A stretch of 64,000 bases of DNA from Pseudeuparius sepicola. Its lineage: Eukaryota; Arthropoda; Insecta; Coleoptera; Anthribidae. The notes below the pieces were generated by a model. It made no database searches. It was not told where the DNA came from and saw only the letters and a list, made by a program, of their open reading frames with translations. Position 1 is the stretch's first letter. Every line of letters begins with the position of its first letter. Both the position numbers and the translations under genes were made by a program. The stretch spans positions 4,993,691 through 5,057,690 of the forward strand of contig OY987298.1 in NCBI GenBank assembly GCA_963920635.1. Direction: 5' to 3'. Shown here piece by piece: positions 10,235 to 23,700 of the stretch.

Positions 10235-13200
10235 AAAGGTGGGTTTAACTGCTATGATTAAATATACCACTTGTGACAATTCTCACAGTATTAGTTGTTA
10301 CAATTAAATGCATTACTTGAAACAGGGTATTGAAATTCTGTAAGAAACTTTGACATGGTGGTAGAACTAACCAAAAATTTAAAAAGTTCCTAAACATACC
10401 CCTAAAATGCTTTCCAAGAAAGAGACAGGGTGTTGAATGATTGGCAAAAATAAAGTTATTATAAATAGTATTTCTGATATACCTAATAATGAAAGTATAG
10501 GGTCACATATTATGTGTAGTTTTTTGCTGCCTTATTTTGCGAACAATTCAACGCTCTTTATCTTTCTTGGAAAGCATTTTAAGAAGTATGTTTATATAGA
10601 AACTTGAAAAAAAATTGGCAGTTCTACCACTTGTCAAAGTTTGTTACAGTATTAACAGTATTTCAATAACACCCTGCATTCCATGACTTCACACCTTCAC
10701 GCTTCAGCATTAACTACGGGACTGTGACGACGCGTCCCCTGCGCGGGTACGTCTGCGCCTTTCGACAACCTTCGGCCTAACTCTAGCATTTAGAGTAAGT
10801 GACTTATTAATAGTGACAACTTAATGCCATATTTGTATTTATTAGCTTGTTACTATTTTTTTTGCACTGTTCTGCACAAATATAACGACACCAATAGTTA
10901 ATATTTCTATTATTTGCTATTAATGCTACATAGTTTTTTAGGATATTTTTATTTATAGCAAGTCAATCCGTTACTGACATATGAAACTACGTTCCAAGTA
11001 AAAGCTTTTATTAACAACAAGCCGCATCACCATATGGCAGTAAATAAAACCTTACCTGTTGTAATTAAGGTGGGTTTAACTGCTATGATTAAATATACCA
11101 CTTGTGACAATTCTCACAGTATTAGTTGTTACAATTAAATGCATTACTTGAAACAGGGTATTGAAATTCTGTAAGAAACTTTGACGTGGTGGTAGAACTA
11201 ACCAAAAATTTAAAAAGTTCCTAAACATACCCCTAAAATGCTTTCCAAGAAAGAGACAGGGTGTTGAATGATTGGCAAAAATAAAGTTATTATAAATAGT
11301 ATTTCTGATATACCTAATAATGAAAGTATAGGGTCACATATTATGTGTAGTTTTTTGCTGCCTTATTTTGCGAACAATTCAACGCTCTTTATCTTTCTTG
11401 GAAAGCATTTTAAGAAGTATGTTTATATAGAAACTTGAAAAAAAATTGGCAGTTCTACCACTTGTCAAAGTTTGTTACAGTATTAACAGTATTTCAATAA
11501 CACCCTGCATTCCATGACTTCACACACCTTCACGCTTCAGCATTAACTACGGGACTGTGACGACGCGTCCCCTGCGCGGGTACGTCTGCGCCTTTCGACA
11601 ACCTTCGGCCTAACTCTAGCATTTAGAGTAAGTGACTTATTAATAGTGACAACTTAATGCCATATTTGTATTTATTAGCTTGTTACTATTTTTTTTGCAC
11701 TGTTCTGCACAAATATAACGACACCAATAGTTAATATTTCTATTATTTGCTATTAATGCTACATAGTTTTTTAGGATATTTTTATTTATAGCAAGTCAAT
11801 CCGTTACTGACATATGAAACTACGTTCCAAGTAAAAGCTTTTATTAACAACAAGCCGCATCACCATATGGCAGTAAATAAAACCTTACCTGTTGTAATTA
11901 AGGTGGGTTTAACTGCTATGATTAAATATACCACTTGTGACAATTCTCACAGTATTAGTTGTTACAATTAAATGCATTACTTGAAACAGGGTATTGAAAT
12001 TCTGTAAGAAACTTTGACGTGGTGGTAGAACTAACCAAAAATTTAAAAAGTTCCTAAACATACCCCTAAAATGCTTTCCAAGAAAGAGACAGGGTGTTGA
12101 ATGATTGGCAAAAATAAAGTTATTATAAATAGTATTTCTGATATACCTAATAATGAAAGTATAATAGGGTCACATATGTGTAGTTTTTTGCTGCCTTATT
12201 TTGCGAACAATTCAACGCTCTTTATCTTTCTTGGAAAGCATTTTAAGAAGTATGTTTATATAGAAACTTAACAGTATTAACAGTATTTCAATAACACCCT
12301 GCATTCCATGACTTCACACACCTTCACGCTTCAGCATTAACTACTAATATTTCTATTATTTGCTATTAATGCTACATAGTTTTTTAGGATATTTTTATTT
12401 ATAGCAAGTCAATCCGTTACTGACATATGAAACTACGTTCCAAGTAAACGCTTTTATTAACAACAAGCCGCATCACCATATGGCAGTAAATAAAACCTTA
12501 CCTGTTGTAATTAAGGTGGGTTTAACTGCTATGATTAATATACCACTTGTGACAATTCCCACAGTATTAGTTGTTACAATTAAATGCATTACTTGAAACA
12601 GGGTATTGAAATTCTGTAAGAAACTTTGACGTGGTGGTAGAACTAACCAAAAATTTAAAAAGTTCCTAAACATACCCCTAAAATGCTTTCCAAGAAAGAG
12701 ACAGGGTGTTGAATGATTGGCAAAAATAAAGTTATTATAAATAGTATTTCTGATATACCTAATAATGAAAGTATAATAGGGTCACATATGTGTAGTTTTT
12801 TGCTGCCTTATTTTGCGAACAATTCAACGCTCTTTATCTTTCTTGGAAAGCATTTTAAGAAGTATGTTTATATAGAAACTTGAAAAAAAATTGGCAGTTC
12901 TACCACTTGTCAAAGTTTGTTACAGTATTAACAGTATTTCAATAACACCCTGCATTCCATGACTTCACACACCTTCACGCTTCAGCATTAACTACGGGAC
13001 TGTGACGACGCGTCCCCTGCGCGGGTACGTCTGCGCCTTTCGACAACCTTCGGCCTAACTCTAGCATTTAGAGTAAGTGACTTATTAATAGTGACAACTT
13101 AATGCCATATTTGTATTTATTAGCTTGTTACTATTTTTTTTGCACTGTTCTGCACAAATATAACGACACCAATAGTTAATATTTCTATTATTTGCTATTA

Positions 13201-16200
13201 ATGCTACATAGTTTTTTAGGATATTTTTATTTATAGCAAGTCAATCCGTTACTGACATATGAAACTACGTTCCAAGTAAAAGCTTTTATTAACAACAAGC
13301 CGCATCACCATATGGCAGTAAATAAAACCTTACCTGTTGTAATTAAGGTGGGTTTAACTGCTATGATTAAATATACCACTTGTGACAATTCTCACAGTAT
13401 TAGTTGTTACAATTAAATGCATTACTTGAAACAGGGTATTGAAATTCTGTAAGAAACTTTGACGTGGTGGTAGAACTAACCAAAAATTTAAAAAGTTCCT
13501 AAACATACCCCTAAAATGCTTTCCAAGAAAGAGACAGGGTGTTGAATGATTGGCAAAAATAAAGTTATTATAAATAGTATTTCTGATATACCTAATAATG
13601 AAAGTATAATAGGGTCACATATGTGTAGTTTTTTGCTGCCTTATTTTGCGAACAATTCAACGCTCTTTATCTTTCTTGGAAAGCATTTTAAGAAGTATGT
13701 TTATATAGAAACTTAACAGTATTAACAGTATTTCAATAACACCCTGCATTCCATGACTTCACACACCTTCACGCTTCAGCATTAACTACTAATATTTCTA
13801 TTATTTGCTATTAATGCTACATAGTTTTTTAGGATATTTTTATTTATAGCAAGTCAATCCGTTACTGACATATGAAACTACGTTCCAAGTAAACGCTTTT
13901 ATTAACAACAAGCCGCATCACCATATGGCAGTAAATAAAACCTTACCTGTTGTAATTAAGGTGGGTTTAACTGCTATGATTAATATACCACTTGTGACAA
14001 TTCCCACAGTATTAGTTGTTACAATTAAATGCATTACTTGAAACAGGGTATTGAAATTCTGTAAGAAACTTTGACGTGGTGGTAGAACTAACCAAAAATT
14101 TAAAAAGTTCCTAAACATACCCCTAAAATGCTTTCCAAGAAAGAGACAGGGTGTTGAATGATTGGCAAAAATAAAGTTATTATAAATAGTATTTCTGATA
14201 TACCTAATAATGAAAGTATAATAGGGTCACATATGTGTAGTTTTTTGCTGCCTTATTTTGCGAACAATTCAACGCTCTTTATCTTTCTTGGAAAGCATTT
14301 TAAGAAGTATGTTTATATAGAAACTTGAAAAAAAATTGGCAGTTCTACCACTTGTCAAAGTTTGTTACAGTATTAACAGTATTTCAATAACACCCTGCAT
14401 TCCATGACTTCACACACCTTCACGCTTCAGCATTAACTACGGGACTGTGACGACGCGTCCCCTGCGCGGGTACGTCTGCGCCTTTCGACAACCTTCGGCC
14501 TAACTCTAGCATTTAGAGTAAGTGACTTATTAATAGTGACAACTTAATGCCATATTTGTATTTATTAGCTTGTTACTATTTTTTTTGCACTGTTCTGCAC
14601 AAATATAACGACACCAATAGTTAATATTTCTATTATTTGCTATTAATGCTACATAGTTTTTTAGGATATTTTTATTTATAGCAAGTCAATCCGTTACTGA
14701 CATATGAAACTACGTTCCAAGTAAAAGCTTTTATTAACAACAAGCCGCATCACCATATGGCAGTAAATAAAACCTTACCTGTTGTAATTAAGGTGGGTTT
14801 AACTGCTATGATTAAATATACCACTTGTGACAATTCCCACAGTATTAGTTGTTACAATTAAATGCATTACTTGAAACAGGGTATTGAAATTCTGTAAGAA
14901 ACTTTGACGTGGTGGTAGAACTAACCAAAAATTTAAAAAGTTCCTAAACATACCCCTAAAATGCTTTCCAAGAAAGAGACAGGGTGTTGAATGATTGGCA
15001 AAAATAAAGTTATTATAAATAGTATTTCTGATATACCTAATAATGAAAGTATAGGGTCACATATTATGTGTAGTTTTTTGCTGCCTTATTTTGCGAACAA
15101 TTCAACGCTCTTTATCTTTCTTGGAAAGCATTTTAAGAAGTATGTTTATATAGAAACTTAACAGTATTAACAGTATTTCAATAACACCCTGCATTCCATG
15201 ACTTCACACACCTTCACGCTTCAGCATTAACTACTAATATTTCTATTATTTGCTATTAATGCTACATAGTTTTTTAGGATATTTTTATTTATAGCAAGTC
15301 AATCCGTTACTGACATATGAAACTACGTTCCAAGTAAACGCTTTTATTAACAACAAGCCGCATCACCATATGGCAGTAAATAAAACCTTACCTGTTGTAA
15401 TTAAGGTGGGTTTAACTGCTATGATTAAATATACCACTTGTGACAATTCTCACAGTATTAGTTGTTACAATTAAATGCATTACTTGAAACAGGGTATTGA
15501 AATTCTGTAAGAAACTTTGACGTGGTGGTAGAACTAACCAAAAATTTAAAAAGTTCCTAAACATACCCCTAAAATGCTTTCCAAGAAAGAGACAGGGTGT
15601 TGAATGATTGGCAAAAATAAAGTTATTATAAATAGTATTTCTGATATACCTAATAATGAAAGTATAATAGGGTCACATATGTGTAGTTTTTTGCTGCCTT
15701 ATTTTGCGAACAATTCAACGCTCTTTATCTTTCTTGGAAAGCATTTTAAGAAGTATGTTTATATAGAAACTTAACAGTATTAACAGTATTTCAATAACAC
15801 CCTGCATTCCATGACTTCACACACCTTCACGCTTCAGCATTAACTACGGGACTGTGACGACGCGTCCCCTGCGCGGGTACGTCTGCGCCTTTCGACAACC
15901 TTCGGCCTAACTCTAGCATTTAGAGTAAGTGACTTATTAATAGTGACAACTTAATGCCATATTTGTATTTATTAGCTTGTTGCTATTTTTTTTGCACTGT
16001 TCTGCACAAATATAACGACACCAATAGTTAATATTTCTATTATTTGCTATTAATGCTACATAGTTTTTTAGGATATTTTTATTTATAGCAAGTCAATCCG
16101 TTACTGACATATGAAACTACGTTCCAAGTAAAAGCTTTTATTAACAACAAGCCGCATCACCATATGGCAGTAAATAAAACCTTACCTGTTGTAATTAAGG

Positions 16201-19200
16201 TGGGTTTAACTGCTATGATTAATATACCACTTGTGACAATTCCCACAGTATTAGTTGTTACAATTAAATGCATTACTTGAAACAGGGTATTGAAATTCTG
16301 TAAGAAACTTTGACGTGGTGGTAGAACTAACCAAAAATTTAAAAAGTTCCTAAACATACCCCTAAAATGCTTTCCAAGAAAGAGACAGGGTGTTGAATGA
16401 TTGGCAAAAATAAAGTTATTATAAATAGTATTTCTGATATACCTAATAATGAAAGTATAATAGGGTCACATATGTGTAGTTTTTTGCTGCCTTATTTTGC
16501 GAACAATTCAACGCTCTTTATCTTTCTTGGAAAGCATTTTAAGAAGTATGTTTATATAGAAACTTAACAGTATTAACAGTATTTCAATAACACCCTGCAT
16601 TCCATGACTTCACACACCTTCACGCTTCAGCATTAACTACTAATATTTCTATTATTTGCTATTAATGCTACATAGTTTTTTAGGATATTTTTATTTATAG
16701 CAAGTCAATCCGTTACTGACATATGAAACTACGTTCCAAGTAAACGCTTTTATTAACAACAAGCCGCATCACCATATGGCAGTAAATAAAACCTTACCTG
16801 TTGTAATTAAGGTGGGTTTAACTGCTATGATTAAATATACCACTTGTGACAATTCTCACAGTATTAGTTGTTACAATTAAATGCATTACTTGAAACAGGG
16901 TATTGAAATTCTGTAAGAAACTTTGACGTGGTGGTAGAACTAACCAAAAATTTAAAAAGTTCCTAAACATACCCCTAAAATGCTTTCCAAGAAAGAGACA
17001 GGGTGTTGAATGATTGGCAAAAATAAAGTTATTATAAATAGTATTTCTGATATACCTAATAATGAAAGTATAATAGGGTCACATATGTGTAGTTTTTTGC
17101 TGCCTTATTTTGCGAACAATTCAACGCTCTTTATCTTTCTTGGAAAGCATTTTAAGAAGTATGTTTATATAGAAACTTAACAGTATTAACAGTATTTCAA
17201 TAACACCCTGCATTCCATGACTTCACACACCTTCACGCTTCAGCATTAACTACTAATATTTCTATTATTTGCTATTAATGCTACATAGTTTTTTAGGATA
17301 TTTTTATTTATAGCAAGTCAATCCGTTACTGACATATGAAACTACGTTCCAAGTAAACGCTTTTATTAACAACAAGCCGCATCACCATATGGCAGTAAAT
17401 AAAACCTTACCTGTTGTAATTAAGGTGGGTTTAACTGCTATGATTAATATACCACTTGTGACAATTCCCACAGTATTAGTTGTTACAATTAAATGCATTA
17501 CTTGAAACAGGGTATTGAAATTCTGTAAGAAACTTTGACGTGGTGGTAGAACTAACCAAAAATTTAAAAAGTTCCTAAACATACCCCTAAAATGCTTTCC
17601 AAGAAAGAGACAGGGTGTTGAATGATTGGCAAAAATAAAGTTATTATAAATAGTATTTCTGATATACCTAATAATGAAAGTATAATAGGGTCACATATGT
17701 GTAGTTTTTTGCTGCCTTATTTTGCGAACAATTCAACGCTCTTTATCTTTCTTGGAAAGCATTTTAAGAAGTATGTTTATATAGAAACTTAACAGTATTA
17801 ACAGTATTTCAATAACACCCTGCATTCCATGACTTCACACACCTTCACGCTTCAGCATTAACTACTAATATTTCTATTATTTGCTATTAATGCTACATAG
17901 TTTTTTAGGATATTTTTATTTATAGCAAGTCAATCCGTTACTGACATATGAAACTACGTTCCAAGTAAACGCTTTTATTAACAACAAGCCGCATCACCAT
18001 ATGGCAGTAAATAAAACCTTACCTGTTGTAATTAAGGTGGGTTTAACTGCTATGATTAATATACCACTTGTGACAATTCCCACAGTATTAGTTGTTACAA
18101 TTAAATGCATTACTTGAAACAGGGTATTGAAATTCTGTAAGAAACTTTGACGTGGTGGTAGAACTAACCAAAAATTTAAAAAGTTCCTAAACATACCCCT
18201 AAAATGCTTTCCAAGAAAGAGACAGGGTGTTGAATGATTGGCAAAAATAAAGTTATTATAAATAGTATTTCTGATATACCTAATAATGAAAGTATAATAG
18301 GGTCACATATGTGTAGTTTTTTGCTGCCTTATTTTGCGAACAATTCAACGCTCTTTATCTTTCTTGGAAAGCATTTTAAGAAGTATGTTTATATAGAAAC
18401 TTAACAGTATTAACAGTATTTCAATAACACCCTGCATTCCATGACTTCACACACCTTCACGCTTCAGCATTAACTACTAATATTTCTATTATTTGCTATT
18501 AATGCTACATAGTTTTTTAGGATATTTTTATTTATAGCAAGTCAATCCGTTACTGACATATGAAACTACGTTCCAAGTAAACGCTTTTATTAACAACAAG
18601 CCGCATCACCATATGGCAGTAAATAAAACCTTACCTGTTGTAATTAAGGTGGGTTTAACTGCTATGATTAAATATACCACTTGTGACAATTCTCACAGTA
18701 TTAGTTGTTACAATTAAATGCATTACTTGAAACAGGGTATTGAAATTCTGTAAGAAACTTTGACGTGGTGGTAGAACTAACCAAAAATTTAAAAAGTTCC
18801 TAAACATACCCCTAAAATGCTTTCCAAGAAAGAGACAGGGTGTTGAATGATTGGCAAAAATAAAGTTATTATAAATAGTATTTCTGATATACCTAATAAT
18901 GAAAGTATAATAGGGTCACATATGTGTAGTTTTTTGCTGCCTTATTTTGCGAACAATTCAACGCTCTTTATCTTTCTTGGAAAGCATTTTAAGAAGTATG
19001 TTTATATAGAAACTTAACAGTATTAACAGTATTTCAATAACACCCTGCATTCCATGACTTCACACACCTTCACGCTTCAGCATTAACTACGGGACTGTGA
19101 CGACGCGTCCCCTGCGCGGGTACGTCTGCGCCTTTCGACAACCTTCGGCCTAACTCTAGCATTTAGAGTAAGTGACTTATTAATAGTGACAACTTAATGC

Positions 19201-21029
19201 CATATTTGTATTTATTAGCTTGTTGCTATTTTTTTTGCACTGTTCTGCACAAATATAACGACACCAATAGTTAATATTTCTATTATTTGCTATTAATGCT
19301 ACATAGTTTTTTAGGATATTTTTATTTATAGCAAGTCAATCCGTTACTGACATATGAAACTACGTTCCAAGTAAACGCTTTTATTAACAACAAGCCGCAT
19401 CACCATATGGCAGTAAATAAAACCTTACCTGTTGTAATTAAGGTGGGTTTAACTGCTATGATTAAATATACCACTTGTGACAATTCTCACAGTATTAGTT
19501 GTTACAATTAAATGCATTACTTGAAACAGGGTATTGAAATTCTGTAAGAAACTTTGACGTGGTGGTAGAACTAACCAAAAATTTAAAAAGTTCCTAAACA
19601 TACCCCTAAAATGCTTTCCAAGAAAGAGACAGGGTGTTGAATGATTGGCAAAAATAAAGTTATTATAAATAGTATTTCTGATATACCTAATAATGAAAGT
19701 ATAATAGGGTCACATATGTGTAGTTTTTTGCTGCCTTATTTTGCGAACAATTCAACGCTCTTTATCTTTCTTGGAAAGCATTTTAAGAAGTATGTTTATA
19801 TAGAAACTTAACAGTATTAACAGTATTTCAATAACACCCTGCATTCCATGACTTCACACACCTTCACGCTTCAGCATTAACTACGGGACTGTGACGACGC
19901 GTCCCCTGCGCGGGTACGTCTGCGCCTTTCGACAACCTTCGGCCTAACTCTAGCATTTAGAGTAAGTGACTTATTAATAGTGACAACTTAATGCCATATT
20001 TGTATTTATTAGCTTGTTGCTATTTTTTTTGCACTGTTCTGCACAAATATAACGACACCAATAGTTAATATTTCTATTATTTGCTATTAATGCTACATAG
20101 TTTTTTAGGATATTTTTATTTATAGCAAGTCAATCCGTTACTGACATATGAAACTACGTTCCAAGTAAACGCTTTTATTAACAACAAGCCGCATCACCAT
20201 ATGGCAGTAAATAAAACCTTACCTGTTGTAATTAAGGTGGGTTTAACTGCTATGATTAAATATACCACTTGTGACAATTCTCACAGTATTAGTTGTTACA
20301 ATTAAATGCATTACTTGAAACAGGGTATTGAAATTCTGTAAGAAACTTTGACGTGGTGGTAGAACTAACCAAAAATTTAAAAAGTTCCTAAACATACCCC
20401 TAAAATGCTTTCCAAGAAAGAGACAGGGTGTTGAATGATTGGCAAAAATAAAGTTATTATAAATAGTATTTCTGATATACCTAATAATGAAAGTATAATA
20501 GGGTCACATATGTGTAGTTTTTTGCTGCCTTATTTTGCGAACAATTCAACGCTCTTTATCTTTCTTGGAAAGCATTTTAAGAAGTATGTTTATATAGAAA
20601 CTTAACAGTATTAACAGTATTTCAATAACACCCTGCATTCCATGACTTCACACACCTTCACGCTTCAGCATTAACTACGGGACTGTGACGACGCGTCCCC
20701 TGCGCGGGTACGTCTGCGCCTTTCGACAACCTTCGGCCTAACTCTAGCATTTAGAGTAAGTGACTTATTAATAGTGACAACTTAATGCCATATTTGTATT
20801 TATTAGCTTGTTGCTATTTTTTTTGCACTGTTCTGCACAAATATAAAGACACCAACAGTTAATATTTCTATTATTTGCTATTAACGCTACATAGTTCTTT
20901 AGGATATTTTTATTTATAGCAAGTCAATCCGTTACTGACATATGAAACTACGTTCCAAGTAAAAGCTTTTATTAACAACAAGCCGCATCACCATATGGCA
21001 GTAAATAAAACCTTACCTGTTGTAATTAA
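10235..21029. repeat. Satellite array, 15 tandem monomers of three sizes
   Basis: Using GGGTTTAACT as anchor, monomers begin at 10241, 11072, 11905, 12518, 13350, 13963, 14795, 15408, 16202, 16814, 17427, 18039, 18651, 19445 and 20239. The spacings are 831, 833, 613, 832, 613, 832, 613, 794, 612, 613, 612, 612, 794 and 794, with a last unit of about 791. The long form (L) has everything. The medium form (M) lacks 38 bp of a MITE-like inverted repeat. The short form (S) lacks that segment plus a 180-bp GC-richer block (GGGACTGTGACG to ACACCAATAG). The order is L L S L S L S M S S S S M M M. Copies are nearly identical, which indicates recent amplification or homogenisation. No conserved protein is encoded. 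Confidence 0.95.
10323..10676. mobile_element. MITE-like inverted-repeat element inside satellite monomer
   Basis: Within the first monomer CAGGGTATTGAAATTCTGT opens an arm of about 150 bp. Its reverse complement (AGTATTTCAATAACACCCTG) closes the unit. The two arms share AAACTTTGAC, GTGGTAGAACT and AAAATGCTTTCCAAGAAAGA. The ends match the CAGGGTG consensus of the mariner-like hairpin elements elsewhere in the window. The same element recurs in all 15 monomers. In M and S monomers 38 bp of the right arm (from GAAAAAAAATTGGCAG) is deleted. Confidence 0.82.
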
Positions 21030-21936
21030 AATAGTGTCAAGTACAATGCGCACTTGGACCTCTTTTTTCAGTGCTCTAACCTAACCTCGTCACCAACATT
21101 GAACGGAGATTTGCGAGGCCACCAAAACTTTCCACTTTAAATGTTAGAAACTGTAAATTGTCCATGCCCTATAATTGAAAGGGACGGCCAAGCACCCCAG
21201 GAAGGGTGTGCGTATGGGCATGTGGCTTTTTCAAGTTTCGCCCATTAGGCCAAAATTCGTTTTAATAATGGCCTGGCCAAAATGATCGATTGTATACTGG
21301 TTGAAATTTGACCAACGTATTCCGCGGAATATGGAAAATAAATGTAGGGCGAGAACCGCAGGGGTGTAATGGATTTTTGGGGTCGTATAAATTTATCAAG
21401 ATCGTTTTAATGTTACTTTCAGGGTTGAGAGTTTTTGGGGAAATAAGTGTGACTTTTAAGGGGATATTTACAATGTTTTTAGGTGGCTTACAGCTTAAAG
21501 CACCTTGGCAATTCAGTGTTGTGACTACAACAGTATGTATTGTGTATGATACCTATTTGATATAATTTAACGTAATGTGGGTAAATAAGAATAAAATTAT
21601 GCTATTATTATCAATATTATCACAATAATTAAGCAAATTTGATGTAATAGAAAACTTTATGACATAAAAAATGTAAAAAGTGTTTCTTTAACAGGGATAT
21701 ATTATTATCAGGAAAATCGAATTTTCTATTAGAGAAGCTAAGAAATTTTTGAATAATGGAAAAATAAATCAAAATTTAAGTTATAATAATGCCAATTAGA
21801 AAAATAGTTATTGACACAAATTTAAAACTTGAGAATTTGCAAAACAAAAATTTTTGCTATGCAATAGATTTAATAGAAGAATTGAAGGTAAATATTAGAT
21901 TCAATTGGGCAAAAAATAATGTCCTTGAAAAACATA
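21030..21936. other. AT-rich stretch after the satellite, no gene recognised
   Basis: The satellite stops abruptly at GTTGTAATTAA. What follows is unrelated sequence with an 85-residue open frame (21308-21565) that matches no family I recognise. No splice-bounded exon or transposon end is evident before 21937. Confidence 0.5.
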
Positions 21937-23478
21937 TACAGGGTGTCTACTTTTAAGTGTATAGAAATCGATAAAAAATTTATTTTGTGAGATATTTTCA
22001 AAAACCTTTTTTTGTTCGAAAGGTCTTCAAAAAACGCTTCTTTTGAAGTTTTTATTTTTGTCAAAATGCAAATCCAGGGACGGCTACGATTTTTTTTATA
22101 CCCCGATTTTCACAAAAACCATTTAGCGACTTTTTTATTTAAAATCTGACACAGGAGCGTTAATCAGGACACCCCAAAACCCCCATATACTAAATTTAAA
22201 CAAAAAATGTAGAGGGTATTCGGTTCTACACCGAATTAAAGTTGAGCAAAATAGGGACTTCAAAGGCACCTGGCGACTGGCGAGCCAAGCGTGCCATGGA
22301 ATTATTTCAAAACACTGGAAGAATTAATAGGACCACCCAAAGTGTTGATGGAAGAAATTGCAAGAAGAAATATACAGGATGTTTTTCTCTACAGCGTCTC
22401 AAATTTCCGATTTTTTCGAATTTTATGCTGGTCAAGTTGGCCAAAAATTAAGATTAACAGAACTGTCAAATTTATTGTATTGACTTGTTTTTTAATTTCC
22501 ATGGCAGATCTGATTTTTGTGAATATTTTTATTAAGAATTTGTTTAATCTACATTAAATCATTTACTCGTAATTATATTTCAGGTAACCTAGAAACGCAA
22601 CATACTGACATTGCAGAACAGCACGCGTGACGTAGTATGTGCGTCAATACACATCAAATATAAACAAATATTTTGTATAAATACAACCACACAAAGTGAA
22701 ATAAATCAGATCCAAGTCGTTTGTGTTGTCTCTTACTTATCGCTATGCCCAAGCCACCTTGGCCCTAGCAGAGGCAGAGAGTGAGACTGCTCTCTGGTAG
22801 CGATATAGATCCCTCCACAAATACATTCCTCACCCTTACTACAATTGCCTCACTGACTGGACAGATTTTTTAAAATTATTACCTAACAAAAAATGGAATA
22901 TTGTTCTTAAACACAAGGGAATGACTCTTTATATATTTTTTTAATTTCATTTCTTTTACATTTAGTAACATTGTTTCAATAATCCAAGGCAAACTTGACC
23001 AGCATAAAATTCGAAAAAAATCGGAAATTTGAGACGCTGTAGAGAAAAACATCCTGTACATTTATTCTTGCCATTTCTTCCATCAACACTTTGGGTGGTT
23101 CTGTTAATTTTTCCACTGTTTTGAAATAATTCCATGGCACGCTTGACTCCCAGGTGCCTTTGAAGTCCCTATTTTGCTCAACTTTAACACGATGTAGAAC
23201 CGAATACCCTCTACATTTTTTGCTGAAATTTAGTATATGGGGGTCTTGGGGTGTCCTGATTAACGCTGTTGTGTCAGATTCTAATAAAAAATCGCTAAAT
23301 GGTTTTTGTGAAAATCGGGGTATAAAAAAAATCGTAGCCGTCCCTGGATTTGCATTTTGACAAAAGTAAAAACTTCAAAAGAAGCGTTTTTTGAATACGT
23401 TTCGAACAAAAAAGGTTTTTGAAAATATTTCACAAAATACATTTTTAATCGATTTACTTAAAAGTAGACACCCTGTAT
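21937..23478. mobile_element. Long-TIR hairpin element (TACAGGGTGTCTAC ends)
   Basis: The arms at 21937-22449 and about 22975-23478 are inverted copies of roughly 510 bp. They share GTTGAGCAAAATAGGGACTT, AAATCGGAAATTTGAGACGC and GGACGGCTACGAT. The ends are TACAGGGTGTCTAC with flanking TA. The 525-bp centre holds no transposase. It has TATAAATA and AATAAA signals and a GC-richer block (22740-22830) unlike the arms. It is probably a non-autonomous mariner-type element with captured or inserted central DNA. A diverged relative is at 33553-34713. Confidence 0.88.
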
Positions 23479-23676
23479 GAAGCGAGAGAAGCCAAACTTT
23501 GAAAAATTTGTAATATAGAAAAACATTTAGTGATAGCTTTCAATAAATAATTTGTTTGTATGGGCCTGTTTCACACTTTTTTATGTTTGATCATGAATCT
23601 TAATAGCAAATAAAACACAAAAATATTTTTTACGATTTTTTTCGGCCCTAAAAACGTTTTTGAAATTCAAATTCCT

Positions 23677-23700
23677 TGGGCCCGTGACGTCACGGGCCCA
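23677..23700. promoter_or_regulatory. Perfect 24-bp palindrome centred on a CRE
   Basis: TGGGCCCGTGAC is followed immediately by its reverse complement. The centre is TGACGTCA, the full-length CREB/ATF site. A CCAAT box in reverse (GATTGGCTAC) lies 9 bp downstream, and a very GC-rich tract (GGCGGCGCGGCGCGGCGG) starts near 23870. This resembles a promoter-proximal region, but no transcript or first exon can be recognised nearby. It could equally be part of a repeat. Confidence 0.45.

Noticed and set aside
12473..18194. Identical 66-residue open frame repeated five times
   Set aside because: It occurs only in satellite monomers carrying the ATTAATATACC variant. A one-base change in the other monomers destroys it, so it is a chance frame in the repeat.
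10235..21029. CRISPR-like or gene-cluster interpretation of the tandem array
   Set aside because: Units are 600-830 bp, repeat and spacer are not distinguishable, and the context is clearly eukaryotic satellite DNA.
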